A DNA stretch of 5,145 nt from JASFQI01 sp050115555 (GTDB lineage Bacteria > Desulfobacterota > DSM-4660 > Desulfatiglandales > HGW-15), in contig JASFQI010000353.1 of the NCBI GenBank assembly GCA_050115555.1, positions 1-5,145 of the forward strand. The letters are read 5' to 3'. The notes under the pieces were generated by a model. That model saw nothing but the letters and a program-made list of their open reading frames with translations. It had not been told where the DNA came from and did no database searches. Shown here one piece after another: positions 1 to 5,145 of the stretch (its first letter is position 1; every line of letters starts with the position of its first letter). A program made the position numbers and the translations under genes.

Positions 1-115
1 GCATGCCGACAAGAGTGCTCTTAAACCGCATTTCCGTTTCGGCGATCTGAATGGAGACTTCCATTCCCAGGGAAGCACTGAACAATGTGGATTGTACATG
101 ATAGGAATTGACCAT
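1..115 (-). CDS. N-terminal fragment of a PilZN/YcgR-like flagellar brake protein (runs off left edge)
   Basis: Reading the minus strand from an ATG at 113-115 gives 38 open codons to the window edge, with no stop. The last part reads SIQIAETEMRFKSTLVGM. This resembles the N-terminal PilZN (YcgR) domain of flagellar brake and PilZ proteins, which typically have a beta strand followed by RFKS.LVGM(E). Proteins of that family usually bind cyclic di-GMP through a C-terminal PilZ domain and modulate flagellar or surface behaviour. The PilZ domain would lie outside this window and cannot be checked. The start is uncertain: the purine-rich AGAAGG abuts the ATG with no spacer, and the frame stays open upstream, with a TTG at 128-130 as an alternative. 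The gene lies 61 bp downstream of the GlxA-type regulator on the same strand, so cotranscription is possible. The assignment rests on a short recognisable motif recalled from the family, so confidence is moderate. Confidence 0.55.
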   Translation of the reverse strand, partial: MVNSYHVQSTLFSASLGMEVSIQIAETEMRFKSTLVGM

Positions 116-176
116 CCTTCTGCCCCACAAACCGTATGAATCCGAACCCCATGCCCTATTTCGTTTTACTACAGAA

Positions 177-1184
177 TCACTCCGAAAGGGCTGCGGCCTC
201 GTTTTTTGAAAAGCGCTGCCGGTATTCATTGGGTCGCAGTCCTGTCATCCGGACAAAAACTTTCCTGAAGAAGGAAACATCCTCATATCCGCTCTGATAC
301 GTGATCTCATCAAAGCTCTGGCTGCCTTCCTCCAGCAGGCGTTTCGCAACTTCCACCCGGACCTGCTGCAGATACCCCAAAGGCGTTTCCCCTGTGGCTT
401 TCTTGAACCGCCGTTCCAGTGATCGACGGCTTACCCCGCATGTCCGGGCCAGCCGGTCATAGTCCACGGCCTGCGTGTGATGCTGCTCGATCCACGTCTG
501 GGCCCGGATCACCACAGGATCGCCGTGGTCCTTGGAGAAAAGAAAACAGGCATACGGCGTCTGCATGTTTCGTCCCAGATCCAGGATCATGGTCTTGGCG
601 CAATGGACCGCTGCCCTTCGGCCACAGAACTTTTCTACCAGATAAAGGGACAGATCCATACCTGCATTCACGCCTGCCGAGCAGTAGAGGCGGCCCTGGT
701 CGATGAACATCCGATCCTGTTCAAGCTTCACCCGGGGATACTTCCGGCGGAACATCTCAGCAAAGCCCCAGTGAAGCGTGGCGGATTTGCCGTCCAGAAG
801 CCCGGTTTCCGCAAGCAGAAACACACCCGTACAGATGCTGGCCACATGGGTTCCCTGCTCGTACTGCCTTTGAATCCATGGGACCAGCCCCGGCCCTCTC
901 CCGAGAATTTCCTGAATGTACGTGGCCGATGCAATCACAATCAAATCCGTGTGATCAATCTCCTCAATGCTGCAATGGGGCTGAACCAGGACGCGGTTGA
1001 TGCACTGGATCGGTTGCCCGTCCGCAGAGGCGATCTTGACGTCAAAATACGGCGTCTGGGGCGATCGACTCAAACGGTTCCAGAGGCGTCCTGCCTGATT
1101 CAGGATATCCATGGGACCCAGGAGAGTGGTGGCCATGGACTTGTGGCATCCCAGAAGGGTCGCCTGGATGGGGGCTTCGCTCAT
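177..1184 (-). CDS. GlxA-family AraC-type transcriptional regulator (DJ-1/PfpI-like domain plus AraC HTH)
   Basis: This 335-residue protein has the usual length and order of the GlxA family. Residues about 7-190 form a DJ-1/PfpI (class I amidotransferase-like) domain. It includes the nucleophile-elbow segment SICTG with Cys118, followed by LLAETGLLDGKSATLHW (His138, Trp139), the hallmark stretch of this family. Residues about 225-325 form an AraC/XylS DNA-binding domain. The first helix-turn-helix is near 240-262 (LARTCGVSRRSLERRF), and the second, near 292-312, leads into TGLRPNEYRQRF. In known members the N-terminal domain is thought to sense a small nitrogenous ligand (GbdR, ArgR and CdhR of Pseudomonas respond to glycine betaine, arginine and carnitine). 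The ligand here cannot be inferred. The ATG at 1184 is supported by AGGA eight bases upstream. The gene diverges from the DUF3795 gene across 144 bp, so it may regulate itself and that gene. Domain assignment is firm; the regulon is unknown. Confidence 0.93.
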   Translation of the reverse strand: MSEAPIQATLLGCHKSMATTLLGPMDILNQAGRLWNRLSRSPQTPYFDVKIASADGQPIQCINRVLVQPHCSIEEIDHTDLIVIASATYIQEILGRGPGLVPWIQRQYEQGTHVASICTGVFLLAETGLLDGKSATLHWGFAEMFRRKYPRVKLEQDRMFIDQGRLYCSAGVNAGMDLSLYLVEKFCGRRAAVHCAKTMILDLGRNMQTPYACFLFSKDHGDPVVIRAQTWIEQHHTQAVDYDRLARTCGVSRRSLERRFKKATGETPLGYLQQVRVEVAKRLLEEGSQSFDEITYQSGYEDVSFFRKVFVRMTGLRPNEYRQRFSKNEAAALSE

Positions 1185-1256
1185 CAGTTTTGTCCTGGCT
1201 TTCGGCTCTTGCCCTCGAAAAACATGAAATTGACGATATCACCATCTTAAATGTCG

Positions 1257-1285
1257 TTTATGCCACTTCTCCTTTTAGAATGCAA
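1257..1285 (-). promoter_or_regulatory. Possible sigma70-type promoter for the GlxA-type regulator
   Basis: On the minus strand, TTGCAT (1280-1285) and CATAAA (1257-1262) are separated by 17 bp. They lie about 75 bp upstream of the regulator's ATG, in the AT-richer intergenic region shared with the divergent DUF3795 gene. Both boxes are imperfect matches, so this is a weak prediction based only on spacing and location. No convincing operator was found, and no clear -35/-10 pair for the divergent plus-strand gene was identified. Confidence 0.3.
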
Positions 1286-1316
1286 CCCGTAAAATTGAAA
1301 AAAACCTTTTCACGAA

Positions 1317-1323
1317 AGGAGAT
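1317..1323 (+). promoter_or_regulatory. Strong ribosome binding site of the DUF3795 gene
   Basis: AGGAGAT lies five bases before the ATG at 1329, with seven bases between GGAG (ending at 1321... counted through 1328) and the start codon. It is a near-perfect Shine-Dalgarno and fixes the start of the downstream small protein. Confidence 0.8.
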
Positions 1324-1328
1324 AGGCC

Positions 1329-1784
1329 ATGAACTATGAAGAAATCAAGGCGTCCCTGGCCCCTTGCGGCTTGAGCTGTTCAACATGCTTTGCGCATGTG
1401 AATGGGGACATCCGCCGGCTCAGCCTGGAGCTCAAGGAAAAACTCGGCAATTACGCCCCCTATGCCAAGCGGTATGAGACCCTGCTGGGGAACCCGGTTT
1501 TTCAGAAGTATCCGGATTTCAAGAAAATGTTGGACTATTTCGCTTCCGAGAACTGCAAGGGGTGCCGGAACGAGCAGTGCAGGCTTTTCAAAAACTGCGG
1601 GGTACGGCCTTGCCACCAGGAAAAGCAAGTGGATTTCTGCTTTCAGTGCGACGAGTTTCCCTGCGACAGGACCCATTTTGATGAAAACCTGAAGAAGGCC
1701 TGGATACGCATCAATGAAATCATTCGAAGCAAGGGAATCGAGGAGTACTACAAGCTGGTCATGAATCGTCCCAGATACATGTGA
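1329..1784 (+). CDS. DUF3795 domain-containing cysteine-rich protein
   Basis: This 151-residue soluble protein has no signal peptide or membrane segment. It opens with LAPCGLSCSTC, the C-x3-C-x2-C motif (Cys13, Cys17, Cys20) that I recognise as the N-terminal signature of DUF3795. Further clusters follow: Cys76 and Cys79 (ENCKGC), Cys84, Cys90 and Cys95, then Cys104, Cys107 and Cys112 (FCFQCDEFPC). The FPC ending and the following helical tail (residues 118-148, with MNRPRYM at the end) also fit the family. Eleven cysteines in paired spacing suggest a metal site, zinc or iron-sulfur, but the biochemical function of DUF3795 is not established to my knowledge. Such proteins are common in anaerobic bacteria and archaea. 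The gene is monocistronic, transcribed away from the GlxA-type regulator and convergent with the transporter gene. An excellent Shine-Dalgarno supports the start. Family call is firm; function is unknown. Confidence 0.9.
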   Translation: MNYEEIKASLAPCGLSCSTCFAHVNGDIRRLSLELKEKLGNYAPYAKRYETLLGNPVFQKYPDFKKMLDYFASENCKGCRNEQCRLFKNCGVRPCHQEKQVDFCFQCDEFPCDRTHFDENLKKAWIRINEIIRSKGIEEYYKLVMNRPRYM

Positions 1785-1806
1785 CCGAAGGCCCTCTCAC
1801 GTTTCA

Positions 1807-1866
1807 CCTGCATGAGCAGCGGACTTCCCTGTTCCTGCCGTTTTGAACCGGTTCAAGTCATGCAGG
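1807..1866. repeat. Nested inverted repeat at the convergent gene junction
   Basis: Outer arms CCTGCATGA (1807-1815) and TCATGCAGG (1858-1866) are perfect 9-bp reverse complements separated by 42 bp. Between them lies a perfect 14-bp palindrome, TTGAACCGGTTCAA (1843-1856). The structure sits between the convergent stop codons, and the right arm overlaps the transporter stop codon and its last codons. It could act as a transcription barrier for both genes, but no U-tract follows either arm, so it is not a standard intrinsic terminator. The inner palindrome could alternatively be a protein-binding site. Confidence 0.35.
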
Positions 1867-3120
1867 ATCGTGAACGGGGGTCTTCTCCTTCTCCCTGCCG
1901 GGTCCTTTCAAAAAGGGGAGCCATAAAGAAAGGAGGATGCCGAGGAGCGCGGAAGTGCAAATCAGCCAGGGCGCCACATGCCATCCGCCCCAAACGGAAA
2001 CCACGAGTGCCAGGGCAGGAGGTCCCACCATCTGGCCGAATTGAGACCCCTGCATGATGAGACCGTTCGTGGTGGCCACCAGATCCAGGGTCGGTGCATA
2101 AACAGGTGCTCCGCTGATCAGCGCAGCAGGAAGAAGCCCCCCTATTCCGGAAAAAAGCAGACACCCCATGTACCGGCCCCAGAAGGGGATCCCATCGCTG
2201 TAGATCGCCAGGCTGAACAGCCCCATGAGCAGGCTAGCCGAAATGATCAAATGCTGCCTCCGGGCCCCTCTGGTCATGAGCCAGCCCCCTGACAGGTTCC
2301 CAAGGACATTCACGGCCACCACCAGGGCGGTTAAAATCGACGCGCGTCCGACACCCATGCCGAATTGCTCCATCATCAGGGTGGGAAGGAATCCCATGAC
2401 GGCAATCCATTGAAGCGTGTATGTGGAAAAGATGACGGCCAGAAGCGCGGGACCTATCGACGTGCAGGTCCGGATGGTATCTTTAAAGATCTTCACCAGG
2501 GTCACCCGCTTTCCCTCTCCCCGGCGGGTTAGACGGGTCGTGGATCCGGCGGTCAACGCCGCATACGCTCCCAGGATCAGGGCATTGACAATCCAGAGTC
2601 CCCGCCAGCCCACATGGGCCGTGATAAGCGGGGCGATCAGCATGATGAAGGACATGCCGGCGGGCATGAAACAGCTCCATCCAGAGAGGGCGATACGCAG
2701 ATCCTTGGGGCGTGTGACCTGGAAGATGAGGGCCGGGGCGGATACGGCCATCACCAGAAACCCAAGCCCTTCAAAAGTCCGTGTAAGGAAAAGAAGCCAG
2801 ACGGAATGGGCCATCCCTCCAATAAAGCTGCTCACCGCCTGGATGATAAGTCCGGCCAAGAGGAGTCGTCGGTGACCAAGGGCGTCGGCCAGTGCGCCGG
2901 AAACGGAACCCAGAAGGAGACCGACGACATTGAAGGTGGAAAGAATCCACCCTGCGATGAATAGGCTCATCCCGAGCTCCAGGCGAATCAGCGGCAGCAC
3001 GGGGGGCGCCTTTCCCACCTGAAACGAAGCCACCACGCCCGCTCCGATAAAGAGAAGGACAAGGGGCCATGGGGTTTTTTCAGGAGGCGTGTACGGACCG
3101 GGCCCGGCCTTTTGATCCAT
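1858..3120 (-). CDS. Major facilitator superfamily transporter, substrate unknown
   Basis: From the ATG at 3118-3120 this is a 420-residue inner-membrane protein with about twelve hydrophobic segments by eye, in two halves of six. A basic central loop separates the halves (TTRLTRRGEGKRVTLVKIFKD). The MFS motif A lies between helices 2 and 3 (residues 75-85: Gly75, Asp79, Gly82, Arg84, Arg85 in GALADALGHRR). The N-terminal region (GKAPPVLPLIRLELGMSLFIAGW) resembles the cyanate/nitroimidazole-type (CynX-like) branch of MFS, but that resemblance does not identify a substrate. The frame stays open to an earlier ATG at 3249. I prefer the start at 3120 because the extra 43 residues are polar, basic and unlike an MFS N-terminus, and the upstream ATG has its purine tract only one or two bases away. 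The chosen start has AAGGA twelve bases upstream, a somewhat long spacing. The sensor gene lies upstream on the same strand, which may hint at coordinated expression. Confidence 0.88.
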   Translation of the reverse strand: MDQKAGPGPYTPPEKTPWPLVLLFIGAGVVASFQVGKAPPVLPLIRLELGMSLFIAGWILSTFNVVGLLLGSVSGALADALGHRRLLLAGLIIQAVSSFIGGMAHSVWLLFLTRTFEGLGFLVMAVSAPALIFQVTRPKDLRIALSGWSCFMPAGMSFIMLIAPLITAHVGWRGLWIVNALILGAYAALTAGSTTRLTRRGEGKRVTLVKIFKDTIRTCTSIGPALLAVIFSTYTLQWIAVMGFLPTLMMEQFGMGVGRASILTALVVAVNVLGNLSGGWLMTRGARRQHLIISASLLMGLFSLAIYSDGIPFWGRYMGCLLFSGIGGLLPAALISGAPVYAPTLDLVATTNGLIMQGSQFGQMVGPPALALVVSVWGGWHVAPWLICTSALLGILLSLWLPFLKGPGREKEKTPVHDPA

Positions 3121-3358
3121 GTGAGTTCGGATTCCTTTCTGTTCGTCCTGTGCCTTCAATAGCAGAAAGCCGCGCTTCTGTCCCCGCAAAAAGTGCGCCC
3201 CATGTACTCGGCCTGACGGCAGCCGAAAAGACGATTCGAGAAGGGTCATGCTCCCTTGCTGGAGCAGTCCTGAAACATTGCTAAACGGGGTCCGGAGTTG
3301 TTTCTCAAGGATCTACCTGGAGATGATAAAGGATTGGAAGCCCCACCCTTCACGCACG
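3121..3358 (-). other. Intergenic gap between sensor gene and transporter gene
   Basis: This 238-bp stretch separates the stop of the PAS sensor from the preferred transporter start. On the minus strand, its part nearest the transporter is an open extension of the transporter frame to an ATG at 3249, judged not to be translated. I see no ATPase-like sequence continuing from the sensor, no clear terminator hairpin with a U-tract, and no confident promoter. Whether the two genes share a transcript therefore cannot be decided from sequence. Confidence 0.5.
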
Positions 3359-4864
3359 TCAACCGGAGGACTTGTCCAGATCGATGATGCGGACCCCTTG
3401 AATATAGTCCTTGGTCTCGTACTTGGTGATGCGCATCAGCTTTTTCGTGATCGCTCCCATGCGGCCGGTGAGATCTATGATTCGTCTGATCTGATTCGCC
3501 CAATCCTCGTCTTCATCTTGATTCATGAGCAGGGTCTCAGAGAGGGTGGTGACGCCCTGCAGGGGCTGGTTCATCTCGTGGCATACAGCGCCGGCCGTCT
3601 CCAGAACGGCCTGCACCTTCTCCCTCTCGAGCCTTTCCGCCTCGGCCTGGGCTCTCCAGGAGATGTCGTTAATGGCAAAGACCGCGCGCTTTGAGGGTTC
3701 CTCGGGGTCAGGGCAGCTCACCTTGAAATGTCCGATAAAGGTCGACCCGTCCTTTCTTCGATAGTTGGCCTCCACCTCCGGAGGCTCCCCCGCCTTGAAC
3801 CGATTTTTAATCACCGAAAAGACGCGATCATACTCCTCTTCGTCGGGGTAAACGATTCGAATGCTCTTTCCGACATAGTCACTCCGATCTTCGAACCCGA
3901 ACATCCTCACCATCTCGCCGTTTGCCCACCGGATGACACCCTTGTCCAAAAGACCGATTCCCACTGGCGATGCGGTCAGAATGTTGTTGAGCACCTCATT
4001 GACCCGCTTCAGAGCCTTCTCCGCCTCCTTGCGCTCGGAGATGTCGTAGATGATCCCGTCCATCCACTGGATCGCACCGCTCTCGTCGGTCTTGACCGTG
4101 GCCGTGCACGAGGCCCAGAACGGCGTGCCGTCCCGCTTCTTCAACCGAAGCTCCCACTCCCTGACAAACCCCGACCTCTTGACCTCCTCCACAAAGCGCT
4201 GGCGCTCCTCGGGGTCCACGTAGAGGTCGGCCACCGACACCTCCATGAACGCCTCCACCGTGTCGAAACCGAACATCCTTGCAATGGCCGGATTGGCACG
4301 AATGAAACGCCCCCTGGGGCCTCCTGTGTTCCGGTAGACCCCGGCGCTCAGGTTCTCAATCAGGGTCCGGTGCTCCTCCTCGCTCTCCCTCAGCCTCTCC
4401 TCCGCCTCCTTGCGCTCGGAGATGTCGTAGATGATTCCATCCATCCACTGGATCGCACCGCTCTCGTCGGTCTTGACCGTGGCCGTGCACGAGGCCCAGA
4501 ACGGCGTGCCGTCCCGCTTCTTCAACCGAAGCTCCCACTCCCTGACAAACCCCGACCTCCTGACCTCCTCCACAAAGCGCTGGCGCTCCTCGGGGTCCAC
4601 GTAGAGATCGGCCACCGACACCTCCATGAACGCCTCCACCGTATCGAAACCGAACATCCTTGCAATGGCCGGATTGGCACGAATGAAACGCCCCCTGGGG
4701 CCTCCTGTGTTCCGGTAGACCCCGGCGCTCAGGCTGTTCACGAGGGTGCGATAATCGTCCTCAGCCTCTCTGAGCTTTGTCTCTGCCCTGCGACCCTTCG
4801 CGTTTTCTTTTTCCAACTCCATGACCCTTTTCTCCAAGTCCTCGTAGGTGGGGTGTTCGAGCAT
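3359..4864 (-). CDS. Three-PAS sensor protein with HisKA phosphoacceptor domain but no ATPase domain
   Basis: This 501-residue protein has no predicted membrane segment or signal peptide and is probably cytoplasmic. A short coiled coil (residues about 5-42, PTYEDLEKRVMELEKE) precedes PAS1 (about 43-153) and PAS2 (about 170-280). Each ends in a PAC-type segment, WMDGIIYDISERKEAE. PAS3 (about 285-405) is different in sequence and ends in AVFAINDISWRAQAE. A HisKA/DHp helix follows (about 410-475) with the box CHEMNQPLQG. His429 is the expected phosphorylation site and Glu430, Asn432, Gln433 and Pro434 are all present. The protein then ends with ETKDYIQGVRIIDLDKSS. The N, G1, F and G2 boxes of a HATPase_c domain are absent, and no remnant of them follows the stop. 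It therefore cannot phosphorylate itself in the usual way. It may be phosphorylated by a partner kinase, serve as a scaffold, or be a signal-input decoy. PAS ligands are unknown. A strong Shine-Dalgarno supports the start. Confidence 0.92.
   Translation of the reverse strand: MLEHPTYEDLEKRVMELEKENAKGRRAETKLREAEDDYRTLVNSLSAGVYRNTGGPRGRFIRANPAIARMFGFDTVEAFMEVSVADLYVDPEERQRFVEEVRRSGFVREWELRLKKRDGTPFWASCTATVKTDESGAIQWMDGIIYDISERKEAEERLRESEEEHRTLIENLSAGVYRNTGGPRGRFIRANPAIARMFGFDTVEAFMEVSVADLYVDPEERQRFVEEVKRSGFVREWELRLKKRDGTPFWASCTATVKTDESGAIQWMDGIIYDISERKEAEKALKRVNEVLNNILTASPVGIGLLDKGVIRWANGEMVRMFGFEDRSDYVGKSIRIVYPDEEEYDRVFSVIKNRFKAGEPPEVEANYRRKDGSTFIGHFKVSCPDPEEPSKRAVFAINDISWRAQAEAERLEREKVQAVLETAGAVCHEMNQPLQGVTTLSETLLMNQDEDEDWANQIRRIIDLTGRMGAITKKLMRITKYETKDYIQGVRIIDLDKSSG
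4019..4352 (-). repeat. Intragenic direct repeat, copy 2 (encodes PAS2)
   Basis: This 334-bp segment matches 4400-4733 at a constant offset of 381 bp (127 codons). I count 5 substitutions and no gaps. Only one changes the protein: Arg102 in PAS1 against Lys229 in PAS2. Identity falls off sharply at both ends. On the 3' side of the coding strand it stops at the ERKEAE segment, and on the 5' side just before the LSAGVYRNTGG segment. Confidence 0.95.
4400..4733 (-). repeat. Intragenic direct repeat, copy 1 (encodes PAS1)
   Basis: This is the partner of the repeat at 4019-4352, about 98.5% identical over 334 bp by manual alignment. It encodes residues about 45-155 of the sensor protein. The linker between the two copies (residues about 156-172, EERLRESEEEHRTLIEN) is only loosely similar to the linker before copy 1 (TKLREAEDDYRTLVNS), so the high identity is confined to the PAS core. 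Confidence 0.95.
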
Positions 4865-5091
4865 TCGGATGATCCTCCGGTACTGTGAGGGAAAAAGGCC
4901 CGCGTCCGTCTAGAAAAATAGGGGTACCCGAGCCTGCACGGAGTGAGATGTATGGTGTTCCCAACGACGAAATCCTCAATCACACGGTGTAAGCGCGCAT
5001 GAATTCCTTCTCACGATGAAGAGGTCATGCGCTCAAAGGAACGGATTCCGGTTTTGGGATTCAGAAAGGGAGAAACGCCCGTTTGGGAGGT
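4865..5091 (-). other. Long putative 5' leader of the PAS sensor gene
   Basis: If the promoter at 5092-5121 is used, about 220 nt of untranslated leader precede the sensor gene. It contains a six-codon open frame (ATG at 5000, stop at 4980, peptide MRAYTV) preceded by AGAAGGA four bases away. It also holds only weak hairpin potential, for example an AAAC/GTTT stem near 5072-5083. I recognise no riboswitch class, tRNA or terminator in it. A minus-strand frame that is open from the right edge to a stop at 5011 has no recognised homology and is not called as a gene. Confidence 0.3.
4873..4878 (-). promoter_or_regulatory. Ribosome binding site of the PAS sensor gene
   Basis: On the minus strand GGAGGA lies eight bases before the ATG at 4862-4864. 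It is a near-consensus Shine-Dalgarno at good spacing and supports this start over any internal methionine. Confidence 0.85.
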
Positions 5092-5121
5092 AGCATAGCG
5101 AAGTCGAGCCTGGCGTGTCAA
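5092..5121 (-). promoter_or_regulatory. Probable sigma70-type promoter upstream of the PAS sensor gene
   Basis: On the minus strand a perfect -35 box TTGACA (5116-5121) is followed, after 18 bp, by TATGCT (5092-5097), which matches four of six bases of the -10 consensus, including the first A and the last T. Transcription would begin near 5085 and read toward the sensor gene. The leader would be about 220 nt. The prediction is from sequence only. Confidence 0.5.
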
Positions 5122-5145
5122 TGGCGCGAGCCTCGAGTGTCCCGT

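Noticed and set aside
2..139. Plus-strand frame open from the left edge to a stop at 137-139
   Set aside because: It has no recognisable motif, and the opposite strand reads as a PilZN-like start, which explains the segment better.
477..1250. Plus-strand open frame of 257 codons antisense to the GlxA-type regulator
   Set aside because: It shows no recognisable domain and overlaps a regulator with clear family motifs on the other strand.
1230..1260. TTGACG at 1230-1235 as a -35 box for the DUF3795 gene
   Set aside because: No acceptable -10 sequence occurs at 16-18 bp spacing, so I did not call a promoter.
2417..2875. Plus-strand open frame of 152 codons within the transporter gene
   Set aside because: Its Arg- and Pro-rich composition is typical of an antisense reading of membrane helices, and no motif or matching neighbour supports it.
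3121..3249. Extension of the transporter by 43 residues to an ATG at 3249
   Set aside because: The added residues are polar and basic and unlike an MFS N-terminus. The purine tract is too close to that ATG, whereas the ATG at 3120 sits just before the first helix.
3728..4888. Plus-strand open frame of 386 codons antisense to the sensor gene
   Set aside because: It is a mirror of the PAS repeats: its sequence repeats with the same 127-codon period, is Leu/Pro/Arg/His-rich and shows no domain. The minus-strand PAS and HisKA motifs are unmistakable.
4738..4983. Minus-strand frame starting at a GTG in the sensor leader and overlapping the sensor start out of frame
   Set aside because: It continues out of frame into the sensor coding region, has no family resemblance, and has a weaker initiation context than the sensor ATG.
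5011..5145. Minus-strand frame open from the right edge (44 codons, ending SFERMTSSS)
   Set aside because: It overlaps the predicted promoter, has no recognised homology, and its beginning is outside the window, so it cannot be supported as a gene.

Overview
The window looks like a stretch of chromosome from a moderately GC-rich bacterium, most likely a member of Desulfobacterota (the former Deltaproteobacteria). This placement is an inference from three protein styles. The PAS protein begins with a PTYEDLEKRVMELEKE-type coiled coil. Its C-terminus reads ETKDYIQGVRIIDLDKSS, an ending I associate with delta-proteobacterial PAS proteins. The left edge carries the start of a YcgR/PilZN-like protein (RFKSTLVGM). 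No rRNA, tRNA, CRISPR array, insertion sequence or phage gene is visible.

Layout, left to right. Positions 1-115 (minus) hold the N-terminal 38 codons of a probable flagellar-brake (PilZN/YcgR-like) protein that runs off the left edge. Positions 177-1184 (minus) encode a GlxA-type AraC-family regulator, with a DJ-1/PfpI-like domain followed by an AraC helix-turn-helix. A 144-bp divergent intergenic region separates it from 1329-1784 (plus), a small cysteine-rich DUF3795 protein. That gene converges on 1858-3120 (minus), a 12-helix major facilitator transporter, and the junction contains a nested inverted repeat. Upstream of the transporter on the same strand, after a 238-bp gap, lies 3359-4864 (minus). 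It encodes a three-PAS sensor protein with a histidine phosphoacceptor (HisKA/DHp) domain and no ATPase domain. The sensor gene has a strong Shine-Dalgarno. About 230 bp upstream of its start codon is a sigma70-like promoter (perfect TTGACA -35) that would give a leader of about 220 nt.

How the parts may relate. The regulator and the DUF3795 gene share a divergent control region, so the regulator may control its neighbour as well as itself. The sensor and transporter genes point the same way, but the 238-bp gap makes cotranscription uncertain, and nothing in the transporter reveals its substrate.

The most notable features are in the sensor gene. Its first two PAS domains are encoded by 334-bp direct repeats that differ at only 5 positions, while the linkers flanking them have clearly diverged. 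The protein also stops right after the HisKA domain with an intact H-E-x-N-Q-P-L box. I do not see convincing evidence of a wholly new multi-gene system. This ATPase-less, homogenised PAS sensor is the best candidate for a second look.
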